A stretch of 64,000 nt of DNA from Silene latifolia (lineage: Eukaryota > Streptophyta > Magnoliopsida > Caryophyllales > Caryophyllaceae), in contig NC_133537.1 of the NCBI RefSeq assembly GCF_048544455.1, positions 150,142,058 to 150,206,057 on the forward strand, read 5' to 3'. Position numbers and translations under genes: made by a program. Position 1 is the stretch's first letter, and each line of letters opens with the position of its first letter. Below, one piece after another: positions 11,585-23,736 of this stretch. The notes beneath the pieces were generated by a model, which saw only the letters and a program-made list of their open reading frames with translations, searched no databases and was not told the origin of the DNA.

Positions 11585-12626
11585 CGCCCCACTCTCTCCT
11601 TTCCTCAAGTCTCCTCACCGATTCTCAAGTACTCTCTCGAGATTCTTACTATAATCATCACCCTCATTATGTCAATATGATTCTCACTTCTCTCACCAGA
11701 CTCAAACAAGCTCACACGTTTTTCTTTATCATATATCCTCTCTTTACTCATACGCTACTCATGTGCATATTACTCTCGTTTTCCTGCTTTATGTCAATAT
11801 GTGCTCTCATACGTTCATTACTAAATTCCACAAATGACTATGTTGCAGGTTCAACACTCTCTTTTACTCATTGCAATATCGTAATCCAACCTTATGTTTT
11901 TATAACTCTATCGATATAAACCCCCCATCTACAAGCCTTCCAAAGGTCAAGCGTCAGGTCAAACCCACAGTTCTAATCTATAATCCCATAAACCACTCCC
12001 AATTCATGCTGGTTATGTATACGTATCTATCGCGAGGTATAACTAAATTATTATTACACATCTATATCACGTCAAATCTCGTACACTAACATGTACGCAC
12101 ATCAATCATGAATTTAGGGACTCCATGAAACAATCAATTAATACAAAAATTACTTGTAATGTGACCCAACCATGATCAACATTTCCATTTCCGGACATCA
12201 TACAATGCATATACCGCGTCAAGTCCACCACATGATCACACATGTGTTTCCATATCCGTTCCCATCCATCATCAACACTTCCGCTCATACGAAAGACCAT
12301 AATACACAATCATGCAAATGACCACTACGTGACACATACCTTGCATATATCATCTCACTTTTACACAACCAAATAAGTCATGTCGATTGACACATATCAA
12401 ACAAGATTATCATATCATTTCTATGATGAATCCACTCATGTTGAATCAACAATGTCCATTTACTTCTAAGATACCACACCATGTAATCAAACGTAAACAA
12501 TTCACAGATATCCCCTATGTAAGGTCAACATGCTCATCCAAGCACAAGTCAACCAATATAACCGCAAAATAGAGGTACACACTCAATATTTGGTCAAACA
12601 TCAACAAAAGAAGGGTCAAGGCAGAC

Positions 12627-12703
12627 CACTCGGTCGAGTGTAGGAGGCCACTCGGCCGAATAGGCGGTCACTCGGTCGAGTGCATGGTGCACTCGGTCGA
12701 GTG
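12627..12703. repeat. Inverted-repeat cluster CACTCG-GT-CGAGTG, cluster 1
   Basis: Exact 14-bp copies at 12627-12640, 12669-12682 and 12690-12703, with a degenerate copy (CACTCGGCCGAA) at about 12649. Arms are six bases with a two-base spacer. Confidence 0.9.
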
Positions 12704-15177
12704 TCACCTGGGGTAGAATGTTTTCATTCTCAACTCGATTCCAAACTTCCCTATTTCATCACATAAATGCTAATAGACTCCAATGGTGACTAACACACCA
12801 TTAAATAACCGAATTCAAGCATGTCTCTTGGCCCTATGGCCATCATCGTTACACAATTAATATAAAACATCCCTGACACATTACTGACACAAAATACTCT
12901 TTCATAGTTCTTTTCGCAACCATTCTATTTTCTCCCCATACCCGGCGATGGTATCACCATACCGCCATCAACAACCAGAATAGTCACGTCGGTAGCCACA
13001 ACACTTATACTATCTCATGGACACAGCCCTAACCACTCATTACTGTCAAGGAATAACAACAACATCATCACCCAAATGGACACTACAAAACGATCATGAT
13101 GTATACCATATACGCTCTACCTGACCATTGGGAGGCAACTATACAACATCTATACTACCACTCATAGGGTCAGATTCCCACATAACCACTTTGACACTTC
13201 ATGCGTATACACTTAAATTAAACATTTATACTCTATATAACACGAATGATCAACTACCTTAACAATATGACCGAGTCCTCAAGTATTACATGTCACACTC
13301 TTACTCTCATCACCGCGAAAACCGAACTTGGTAATACTAATTCCACCAGCACATATCCCAATTATTTATTAACTAAATTTTCCAAGTCATGTTCAATAAC
13401 AGCATCCCTCAACATGCAACTCAAAACGCGTTCACTATCCATAAGTTCAAACACTTAACAAATGTTCAACCTAGATTACACCTCACTCATTATCCACAAA
13501 TTACTTCATACTATCATCTTACTCAATTCAAGACACCTACACAAGCTAAAGCCTCTTTCTTTTACTCCTAATTTCCAAACATGAATCATACCCAAAATCA
13601 CAACTTGACTTCTCATTTTAATCTACTAAATACACCCATAACTTTGGATCACAAATAATACTTCTTTGGTCGTATAATCTCATTCCCTAGCATAAAAGGT
13701 TCCTCCCTCTAGAGCCAATAACCACGTCACATCCTTATATCTCTAAGTTTTATATTCTGCATTGTTAACATATACTCGTAAACAACTCATTTCCATTCAC
13801 TATTCCTTCACTCACAATACTTACACTACTACTTAAACAAACCCAATTCAATCTCTAACACATCATATTCAAGGTTTTAACCAATAGCATTCTCATTCAT
13901 CACATGACTTACTACTCACGACATCGTATACGTACCTCTCGACTCTACTCAAACTTACCTCAATTAATCAAATTGGCCTTAATCCCAATGAAACACGTGT
14001 TTTCCATTCATAACTCTCAAGATGCAACACTCACTCATCACACATTATTAGTACTCTTTATGCTCATAGCTCATCGACTCATGCCCGTTTCACATCCTCT
14101 CCAACACAACCATATACGCGTCTTTACTCATCACGGCTATATAACCCACAAGGCAAACTAAGCATTAACACATATATAAGCAAAACAACACACGTCTTTA
14201 TTAACAAAGATTGCAAGACTACGAAACAAGGAAACCAAGTTTTAAATACGAAGATTTAAAATTTAATCATACACACTATGGTATATGTATAAAAAAATTG
14301 GCAAAATTTTAAGATAAAATTCTAAAATTAAGGCAATGCATTGCATTATTAACAAAATTGAAGTCTTATTAGTCAATTAAATCAAGAAAACTTTAAAACG
14401 AAATTTTCTAATTTTAAGGCCATACCTAACATTTTCAGACAACATTTGAATCAACACAATACTACATCAACAAGGACTAATTACCGAGAAATAATTAAGC
14501 CATATTTGAGAGCAAAATCAAAATTATTCATTTTGAGATGAAATTTCAAAAGATTTAGGGCAACATCTTAAAAATGAAATCTTGATTCAAGATGATACAT
14601 GTCTTTACCAACCCTAATAGTAGCCTCCTTAGTTAATTAAACTAAGTTTTAAACACGAAAATCAAAATTTAGAAATGAACATTAAAGTTTCGCAAATTTT
14701 GGAATCAAATTTTCAAATGTGCGACAAGGTTGACAATAAAAACCAAACTTTGGCCCTTGTTAAACCATTAACCAAGCAACAAATACAAACTCAAATTATT
14801 GACCCAAGGGCATATATTTTCGAGTTCATAAAAAAAAATTGGGTAAAATTCATCATGAAAATTTCATATTTGACATCATAAATGATGTAAAAAGATGATT
14901 AATATCATGAATCAAATAAAACATGCCATTAATTGACAAAATTGGAGGAATTAGCGTAGATTTAAATAAAATCAAATTGAAAAATAAGAGAAAGAAAACA
15001 TCACTTACATGGTGAGATTAGCCAATTTAAGAGGATAAAATGAAAGAAAAAACTTGAATCCGAACAACAAACATCACAAGGGAATTTTATAAATAATTTT
15101 AAATGACGAAAGAATAAAGAGATAAAATAAATAAGGTAATAACACAATTTTTGCGAAATTTAAAACCCAGAAATCAG

Positions 15178-15370
15178 CACTCGGTCGAGTGCTGAGTCCA
15201 CTCGATCGAGTGCCCAAACACTCGGCCGAGTACCCTCTCCACTCGGTCGAGTGACTCACTTCCAGAAAATTTCAAGTTTTTTGAAATTAGTCCACTCGGT
15301 CGAGTGGTAGGGTTCACTCGGTCGAGTGACTGGTACTCGGTCAAGTACTAACTCGCACTCGGTTGGGTGC
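15178..15370. repeat. Inverted-repeat cluster CACTCG-NN-CGAGTG, cluster 2
   Basis: Copies at 15178-15191, 15199-15212 (spacer AT, a perfect palindrome), about 15219-15232 (spacer GC, last base changed), 15240-15253, 15293-15306 and 15315-15328, then two weaker ones to 15370. The sequence between copies is unrelated, so this is not a simple tandem repeat. Confidence 0.9.
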
Positions 15371-15625
15371 CTCTCTATGATTTGCAATTTCCGACTAAGA
15401 AATATCATTTTATACTAATGACTAATCTACTGACAACCATTACTAATCACATTCTAACTATAACACTAATGAAGTTCAAACCAATACAGTATTAAAACGG
15501 CTAAAGACCGGCACATTTTCACAAGATAAGGTACACCACATCATAAATAGCGATATCATGCAAGAAACTGATCGATTGTTATAGTAAACACATAATCACG
15601 CCACATTTTACATAGTATCATGCGG

Positions 15626-16588
15626 ACCCGGACCCATTGGGTATGGGTATGGGTGCAATAATTTTAGACCCTTTAGGGTTTGGGTCAGGTCCGGGTCCAA
15701 TGTTCGGGGTCCGGGTCCGGGTCTTGCTGGACCCGACCCAGACCCGACCCATTGCCATCCCTAGTTGTGTGATTACATGTAGTTTTAATCATGGTTAAGT
15801 ACCTTGCATGATATCTTGGTCCGGGTCCGGGTCTACCCGCGGGTCTTGGGTTGAACCTGCAAGAAACTCACTGCAATTTATTCTATTTCAAGGTTGAGCA
15901 TCTAAATACCAAACACTAAGATCATACCCAATACAAATACCAAATACAAATAACAAGGTTGACCATCTAAATCTATTAATGGAAATCCCCGTTAACTTGG
16001 TGTTATGGCGTATACCCAATCCCATATTGGGTCAAATCCCTGCAATAATGAACCTTAGCATCACTAAGATCCAAACGTTATGAAAATTAAAAATGAATAA
16101 AGATAGAAATGAAACGGAAATACGGAATATAAACATAAGGAGATTGGGCGACATTGCGAGAAGAATGAAAGGAAATATGGAGATTGATAATTAAAAGAAA
16201 GAGGGGTGTGTGATTGTCGTCATCCTTCGTTGTCGTCGTCTGCGAGTTTGATGCGAGGATTTAGGGTTAGACTGTAACTGTTAGAGGGAGAAGGGAATTC
16301 AAGTTTAGAGGAAACAAAGGATAAGGTTTTGAATTTTGACAAGATATTTTCCATCTATCAATGTGCCGTCTATTAATGTGTGTTTGATATTTTTTTTTTT
16401 TAAATTATACGGGTCTAAGGGTCGGGTCCGGGTCCCATAAATCAGACCCGGACCCAAACCCGAAATAATTTATTGAGACTCATACCCGACCCATACCCAT
16501 TAGGGTCTCAAATTTCAGACCCAGACCCGACCCATTAGGGTCCGACCCTAAAGGTCTGGGTCGGGTCCCCAACCCACTGCCATCCTTA
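15626..16588. mobile_element. hAT-like non-autonomous element with one end inverted
   Basis: The stretch is dominated by GGGTCCGGGTC / GACCCGGACCC runs and carries two hAT-like ends, CATTGCCATCCCTA (to 15763) and CACTGCCATCCTTA (to 16588). Both point the same way instead of facing each other. The 8 bases after the first are GTTGTGTG and after the second CACACAAC, exact reverse complements. hAT elements make 8-bp target duplications, so I infer one element whose left end plus flank (about 15626-15815) was inverted. No transposase frame is present. Confidence 0.6.
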
Positions 16589-16849
16589 CACACAACATTT
16601 CATTTGAGTAAGTAAATCATGAAAGATGCTAAACAAAATCATATCACGCATATAATCATGTAACATATTACGTTACGTTTCCCGACTCATAACCACCCAC
16701 GTAGTGACCAACCGAAACAATAGAATCTAGTTTTGAAATGAAGGATCCTTCTCACCTAAAACCGACCTCCCATTGTACTCATGACGAGTTCATTTTATTA
16801 GATGCTCCAAAATTCATTTTGGTTCATTGGTTTAGGTTCCAAAATCGTC

Positions 16850-16861
16850 GCTCTGATACCA
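16850..16861 (-). promoter_or_regulatory. tRNA-iMet primer-binding site
   Basis: The minus strand reads TGGTATCAGAGC, the classic plant initiator-Met primer site, three bases from the LTR end. It fixes the orientation of the chromovirus-like element. Confidence 0.85.
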
Positions 16862-17817
16862 CTTTGTAACACCCCCTTCTTACCCGGCCAAGGTAATTAG
16901 GAAATGTTACCGTCTCGGTTTCCCGAGGCAGTAAAATCTTAATTACAATTAAGAAACTTTATTAAAGGAATAACAAATTTAGTTATTACAAACGTAAACT
17001 AATGAATAAATGAAGTACAACTCGTCTATGACTATGTCATCCATACTACACTACTCGACTCCGAGTCCAAGGCGCGGCCCAAATCCCGATCACGTCAACA
17101 AGGAAACATGTACTTAACCTGCTCCCCATATGATCGGAAATATCAAATGGATCGACACAGGCCACCCCGGAAATAGGTGACAATAAGAAAGACAAACAAA
17201 CGTCAGTTTCAATAAATATTTAAAGTGTGACTCAACTCAAAGTGTGTGAGTATGCAACATGACCATGATATGAATAACATGCTATCAAACAGCCACCACC
17301 ACGGTACCGGGACACGCCCAGACATTCCGAAAACCACACTGGTACCGGGACACGCCGAGACATACCGGGTCCGGAAGCCAACCGGATCCCCTGCCATACG
17401 TCGTGTCTCAACCACACGAGTCCCTCCATACCTCAAGTCATTAATGTGCACATCCCTCTTGGAGTGGGAAGCTCCAAGAGGCGACTCAAGCGTAAGACGG
17501 TCTCCCAACCGCCTTACGTCTCCATAACAACAAGTAATCCACCATGTCCTCCGACATACAAGACAATACAGTAAATGCAAGATACCATATAACATGCCAA
17601 TTACCGACTCATTCATTCGTCTTAACCAATATCATGTTATAATGCAATGACCACTAAAATACGACTCACATGACCATTTAAACATATATTAAAACTGAGT
17701 AGGATTAACCTACCTTTTAGCAAATCTCCATAAGCAATCCGGCTAATAATAATCTTTCACAAAAACCGTCACCTAAATATAATAATTAAATACATTTAAT
17801 TACTAACTAATCTAATT

Positions 17818-19875
17818 AAATACTATGATCACCTTGATTCCAAAGGTTGATAGACCCACAAGTGTGCTTCAATACAGGCCAATTGCCCGCTGCAATGTTA
17901 TTTATAAGTGTATCTCTAAGCTACTATGCAACAGGTTAGCCAACATTCTCCCAGATTTAGTTGCTCAAAATCAAGGGGGGTTCATACAGGGGAGAAGTAT
18001 CATGGAAAATATCTTAATATGCCAAGACATAGTAGGACTATATGAGAGGCAAGCTGTCTCCCCTAGGTGCTTATTCAAAATGGACCTTCAGAAAGCTTAT
18101 GATACCATTGAATGGGAATTTCTAGATCAAATGCTTCATGCCTTTAATTTTCCATATTAGTTCAGAGGATGGATAATGAAATGTGTCACAACAGCCAGTT
18201 ATTCTCTTAATCTTAATGGCAATGTTTTTGGGTTCTTTAAAGGACAGAGGGGACTTAGGCATGGGGACCCTCTTTCTCCTCTTCTATTCGTTGTGTGCAT
18301 GAAATATTTATCCAGATTACTTGAGCATACTACTGCCACCAGGGATTTCAGGTATCATCCCTCTTGTAAACCAATGAAATTGACCCATCTTATGTTTGCA
18401 GATGACCTGCTCTTATTCTGCAAGGGAGATGCCCCCTCAATAATGAATATCCTTAGGATTTTTGCTACTTTCTCTCACTCATCTGGCCTCAACATGAGCA
18501 AAGGAAAGTCAAATGCCTATTTTAATGGGGTCAAAAATAACCCGAGATAAGAAATTTTGCAAGTCTCAGGTATGGTTAAAGGGACTCTACCTTTTAAATA
18601 TCTTGGAGTCCCTATCAAGACCACAAGACTGAATGCAAAGGATTGCAAGCCTCTCATTGAAAATATTGTTCGGAGAATAAGGAACCTAGGGGCAAGGAAG
18701 TTATCTTATGCAGGAGTTATACACAGAATTGAAGCCATTTGTATAAATTTTCTATGGGATGGAGGAGTTGACTACATGAGATCTCCCCTTGTCGCCTGGG
18801 AAAAGTTCTGTAAGCCAAAAAGTGAAGGGGACCTTGGCTTGAAAGATGACTCTCTTTGGAATCAAGCTGCAGTGGGGAAATTGGTATGATGGATTGTTCC
18901 AAAATCTGACCATCATTGGGTCAAATGGGTCAATCAATTATATATAAAAGGAAAGGAATGGCTAGATTATCATCCTACCAATAACTCTAGTTGGTCTTGG
19001 AGGAAAATCTGGCAAACTAAAGAAACGTTCCTCAATTCCTACCAGCAGCAAAAATGGACACCAGACAAGGAATATACTATAGCAAGAGGATATGAAATGA
19101 TCAGACTCAGAAGGGACAAACTCAAATGGCCTGCTCTCATATGGAACAAGCTCACGATTCCTAAACATGGTTTTCTAGCTTAGATCTATCATCATAACAG
19201 CCTAAACACTAATGAAAAACTGCATAAATTGGGTATTACTGAGACTAATACCTGTTTCATATGCAGTATGAAGACTGAAAGCATCCAGCATCTCTTTTTT
19301 TAGTGTACTTACAGTAGACGAGTTCTTCGGCACATTGAAAAGATGATAGGGACCCGAATCCCGCACACTAACACCATTAGCTGGAGATTAAATATGAAGG
19401 GGTCAGATTTGTGGAATAATGTGATTAATGCCTTCTAGAATGCCTGTATTCACTACATTTGGAGGCAACGAATCAAAGCAAGCATGATCTTACCATTTTA
19501 CACCCCAGAAATTGGGGAGCCTGATAGGTAAAGAAATGAAGACGCACATCTTGAGCTTTCCTCTGATTATGATGGGGAATCAAGATAGAAACTTGATTAA
19601 TCACATAAAATCTCAGCAGTTTTTAATCTCGTCTTGAAGAAGATAAGTATTTGACGAAGGGAGATGAAGGTTTGGGAGGAAGAGTGTAGTGATCTGGAAT
19701 TGTTGTCTATTTTAGGGTTTTATTCTCTCCTTGTTTTGTTGATGGCCAGATAGTGGGCCGGTCCAGTATTTGTTTGTGGTTTGGTACGAGGTTTTTGGCT
19801 TCTGCCGAATCGCTCCTTGTATGGTGACGGTTTTGTTTTTTTTCTTTAATATACTTACATTTTATCGAAAAAAAA
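17818..19875 (+). mobile_element. L1-type LINE, 5'-truncated
   Basis: The element ends in a poly(A) run at 19868-19875. The ten bases TAATCTAATT occur both before it (17808-17817) and right after the poly(A) (19876-19885), a target-site duplication. It begins inside the reverse-transcriptase region, so ORF1 and the endonuclease are absent. It is inserted in the chromovirus-like LTR in the opposite orientation. Confidence 0.85.
17825..19531 (+). pseudogene. LINE reverse transcriptase with zf-RVT domain, six internal stops
   Basis: One frame runs from 17825 to the terminal TAA at 19529-19531. In order: the YRPIA and [11 protein letters not shown] blocks, RHGDPLSP, the catalytic FADDLLLF, the FKYLGVPI block and a zf-RVT-like end with C-x2-C and a HLFF block. 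The frame holds stops at 18158 (TAG), 18548 (TAA), 18887 (TGA), 19181 (TAG), 19301 (TAG) and 19436 (TAG) but no obvious frameshift. At 18887, 19181 and 19436 the family normally has tryptophan, so TGG became TAG or TGA. No host function is implied. Confidence 0.9.
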
Positions 19876-20138
19876 TAATCTAATTCAATTAAAAACGAAT
19901 TCAATTAATTAAATATAAACCAGTCTTAAGCTATTCAAATCCCGTCTCAAATACTCGCCAATCACATGAGTCAAATCCCGACTCATCCCCATTATTTAAT
20001 AATTAAATCCCCTCTTAAACTGTACCCAAATTCCGCTAACACCCACTCAAACACACCCCCTCCCCAAACGATACACGGTGTAACCGTGTTGGACAACCCC
20101 CAAAACACCCTCAAAACAATCCCCAAAACAACCCTTAC

Positions 20139-21433
20139 TGTTGGAAATCATATTTTAAATATCACATATTTTAGTTTAAAGTTTTAGTCATAAAACATAA
20201 GGATCTTATGCATGCAAAATATATAAATAAGTGTAGAGAAAAACCGGTTCCTTACATTGAATATTTCGGTTTATGGGCACAAGTAAGGTCTCTTACCTTC
20301 ACTTGTTCTTGAGCTATGATGAGTAATAGGATGATCCTCCAAATACTTCAAGTATAGAAGCCACTCCTCTTGATTGCACCCAAGATTATCCCTTATCTCT
20401 ACTAAATAATATGTGCTAGATATTTGTTTAGTAGTTTACCTTAAAATTGATTACTAATAATCATATATTACATTAATAATATTAGTAATGTGATTGAACA
20501 ATTTGGATCATCATTTCTCAAATTTTTAGACAGAGATGAACAAGAATAAGAGAGATGAATGCATGTGAATATGAATGAATGGTGAGAGACAAAAATGAGA
20601 AAACTTCTCATCATCAAAGAGTAGGGGGAGCCGTGAAAGTGGAGGCTATATGCCAAAAAATGGCATCTCCTTTTTCTTTTACTCTTTTCTAAATATGTAG
20701 GTGTGTAAGCTAGTTTTAGGCTAGGCATGATTACATTATTTTATCTCATAAAATAATTCACCCACTAACTACTTCCACACCAATATTTCGGTCCATATGC
20801 ATAAAATGGACTACCATTTTATTTTGTCAATTTGTCATTTGTCACACAATATGTCACATGTAGTATGTGAAATGTTATTAATTAATTTTAATGCATATTT
20901 ATCACATAAATATCATTTTATAAATTAATTAAATTACATTCAACAAATTGACTAGTGATACTTGATCACATAAATAAAATGGGTCGTTTAATTATAATTC
21001 ACAACATCTTGTAATTATAATTAACCATTCATTCTTATCTCTATCGTGTCTCAAACAATAAGCAATTTTAGTAATAAAGCATTTTTATTACTAAAATAAA
21101 TCTTATTTAATCCTCATTATAATAAGATATCAATATTCTCTCTCACTAATTGAATTGTTCAATTTTAAATAATTGATCAACTTGTATCGTCATACAATTA
21201 ATCAACTTTACAGATTAGGGCATCATCCTTTAGGTGTGACCTTAAGGGATCAACTGACCACCACTGTCCCACGACAGTAACGTCAAACTCTAGCAAGCCA
21301 ATCGTTACTGATTAATGTTAATCAGTTGACTATAAAATGAATCATCCCTTACGTATTCTTAAAAATGAGATTTAAATATGTGATCATCATGATCGACAGT
21401 TGTGATCGCATTATTGTCGGGGACACTCCAACA
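20139..21433 (-). repeat. 3' LTR of copia A
   Basis: It runs TGTTGGAA...TCCAACA over 1295 bp and is adjoined on the body side by a purine tract. It resembles LTR B (57702-58968) in scattered blocks, such as GATCTTATGCATGCAAA and the CAACTGA-CCACC segment. Confidence 0.8.
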
Positions 21434-21444
21434 ATCTCCCACTT
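21434..21444 (-). promoter_or_regulatory. Polypurine tract of copia A
   Basis: The minus strand reads AAGTGGGAGAT immediately before the 3' LTR, typical of plant copia elements. Copia B has AAATGGGAGAT at the same place (58969-58979). Confidence 0.75.
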
Positions 21445-22859
21445 GTCTTCGACAAGTGTGCGTCACCAATTCTCTTGTCCTATTACTATCTCCCACTCAA
21501 TGCAAGGTGTCTTTCAGGTCATACTTGCAAGTGATCATATCGAGAGTGGTTTCCTCAATCTGGAGAATAACTGATTTGACCGGAATTATCTACGATAGAT
21601 ACCTTCCGAGCGTGGCCACGCATTTCCAGTTCATTACTCCTCGAGTGGCCCTGAGATATTGTTTTAACCCTAACATGGGGGTGGACAATTCCTATCGCAC
21701 TATTCCCTTCGACTAGCCACAACCATCATAACCCAAATTATGCCCATTTGACCCCATTCACGAAGGTCGTAGTAACATAAATCAAATTTAATCTGAAACC
21801 GTGCCACCTTAGGCGAATAGTCTTTAGTCAAAAGAATCGACTCATTAGAATACTATAGTAGCTCTCGCCACGACCAGGCTTTATAAATTTTACAGAACAC
21901 TATAAGCGGTCACTGCCCGACAGAGTGTTCCTAACAGTCTGCCTATGTGATCGACTAGTCATCTCACATGACTCAATGGCACTTGAACTTGCCATCAATC
22001 GCATCACACTCTAGTCACTTCAAGACGTCACCTCATACAACTAACTATGGGCAAATACCATGTTAATCCGAGTTCACTTTAACGGGGTTCAATATTGTCT
22101 CTACAACCTATTTGGATGTAACAAAATATAAAAGGAGTTTTTAGATTTAAAAACTCGAACGACAAATGTGATTATCTCATATGAATAGTCAATACCTGAT
22201 TACTACTTCATATTTTTATAATCAATTTCCATCTTATATGTAGTTGTTCATCTCAATGCAATTGAAATGACATATGACATGACTCATCATGTTAAGCCTA
22301 TGAGAAGGCTTTGGTTAGTAGGTTTTATCAACTTCTTGTACCTTACTCAACCTTACTACATACTCGTTTTCCTTTGTAATGTATACATTTGCATTACAAA
22401 ACTTTCTGAGTACGTGTCTAGATCCAATCTAGACATAAGCTCTCTAGCCTTAGAATAGCTCCCACAGCTTTCACAGTGTGCGGGACTCATCCTTCTTGCA
22501 CATCTCATGATTGTAAGTGTACTCAATTTCCGTTGTAAGCATCTCTCATTGTTCTTTATTGCCTATAACAATTCTAGGAAATCCACTTCTTAAATAACAT
22601 AGCCACAATGGTTCCTTAACCATATTTAGGTGTTTCGAATACGGTTTTTGTCCGAAACCTTATACAATCTCAACAGTCATTAGTGTAAGCCCTTACACAA
22701 ATTTGTGAATTGCAAAAACACTCAACTTGCATCTTTAATGCTTCTTCAAGCACTTAAGAATAATCAATATGGCTATTTGGTAACTATTACTTAAATTCGA
22801 TTTGAAACAATTCATCATACTCAAAGTATATGAAGTGTTATACATCATTAATCATTTAA

Positions 22860-23110
22860 TTGATCCGGCAGCGGAAGCAAATGGAACCAATCAAATATGT
22901 TCAACTTGATTGAACTAGTCATGAATCTTATCAACATAAGACTTTTTATTTGACGCTAATATCATGTGGATTTATCTCCATAAATCTGGATATTAAAGAT
23001 GTATTATATATCTCCAAGTCTTAAATCATTCCCAATGATCAATATGTCATCCACATATTAGACTAATTAAAATTACCGTAACTCCCACTAAACTTTATGT
23101 ATAAACACAA
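22860..23110 (-). pseudogene. Decayed copia reverse transcriptase
   Basis: At 23037-23057 the minus strand encodes YVDDILI followed by IGND, the catalytic motif of copia reverse transcriptase. Just upstream in another frame is KFSGS, a phrase that normally precedes it in the same frame. So this is real pol sequence broken by at least one frameshift plus stops. The surrounding 21445-25126 has no long frame; I take it as decayed pol and 3' region but cannot delimit domains. Confidence 0.65.
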
Positions 23111-23670
23111 CTTCTCGACCTATCGAGAAACGTTTTATAACATGATCAAAAAATTTATTCCAACTCATTGATGTCCTACTTAAGACCCTTTCTTAAGTTT
23201 CACATTATCTTAGGATTGCAAGAATCTACAAAACTCAAGACATGTATTGAATACATTCCTTCTAATTGAAGAAGTGGGTTTTAGATTCACTCGCTAAATG
23301 TCTCATAATGAAACACAATACCTAAGAAGATCCAAATAGACTTATGCATTTCAACTAGTGCAAAACCCTTTTGCCACCAATCAAGCTTTGATATCTAACA
23401 ATTCACTTGGAATTTTTTTCGGATATTCATGGCCCTAGGCCTTGTATTGAGTTGTGATTTAAACACTCTTATGTAAGTCATATATTCATTACTTTCCAGA
23501 AGTAACTTGAGTCAAACAATTTCTTTGTAAGTTTCAAGCTCTTTACTTTCTAAAAGTAACACTAATTCATCATCTTCAACAAGTGATGACTTTAACCTCC
23601 TAAGTTTTGAAGAAACGTCTTACACAAAACGTCTCATGTAGCCAAGAAAGACTAGTTTCTTGCGACATAA

Positions 23671-23736
23671 CATTCTTTGTGGCTCTTGAATAATTCTTTG
23701 TGGCTCTTGAAATAATTCTTTGTGGCTCTTGAATAA
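23671..23736. repeat. 22-bp tandem repeat, three copies
   Basis: ATTCTTTGTGGCTCTTGAATA occurs three times in a row with one extra base in the middle copy. It lies in the decayed copia A body. Copia B has no such array at the related place (about 61340). Confidence 0.9.

Larger units (their letters stand above)
11585..15600 (-). other. Non-coding internal region of the chromovirus-like element
   Basis: About 4 kb with no frame resembling capsid, protease, reverse transcriptase or integrase. The plus strand is C+A rich to about 14170 and very AT-rich from 14180 to 15060. It carries two clusters of the CACTCG-NN-CGAGTG repeat. Confidence 0.5.
11118..20138 (-). mobile_element. Chromovirus-like Ty3 retrotransposon, internally gutted, interrupted
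   Basis: On the minus strand: 5' LTR (16865 rightward, cut by a LINE and copia A), tRNA-iMet primer site, about 5.3 kb of internal sequence, a last fragment of pol, then a 3' LTR fragment ending at 11118 where element B is inserted. The TGTAA...TTACA LTR ends, the iMet primer and the NFGDEVHFQGG tail are typical of Tekay/Del-type chromoviruses. No gag or pol core is visible, so it resembles a large non-autonomous derivative. Confidence 0.65.
16865..20138 (-). repeat. 5' LTR of the chromovirus-like element, interrupted
   Basis: LTR sequence at 16865-17817 and 19886-20138, with the LINE between and copia A after it. At least 1.2 kb of LTR is visible and the outer end is missing. At about 17300-17365 a GGTACCGGGACACGCC phrase is repeated. 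The 135-codon frame at 17209-17616 lies in this LTR and resembles no protein I recognise. Confidence 0.6.

Noticed and set aside
11377..11919. 180-codon plus-strand open frame
   Set aside because: It begins in an ATT/ATA microsatellite and runs through LTR and non-coding sequence; the translation is low-complexity with no family resemblance.
15178..15370. Regularly spaced palindromes that could suggest a CRISPR array
   Set aside because: The host is a plant, the units are only 14 bp, spacing is irregular and no cas gene exists.
17209..17616. 135-codon minus-strand open frame with Trp/Cys-rich translation
   Set aside because: It lies wholly in the chromovirus-like LTR over repeated GGTACCGGGACACG phrases; overlapping frames on both strands show composition, not coding.
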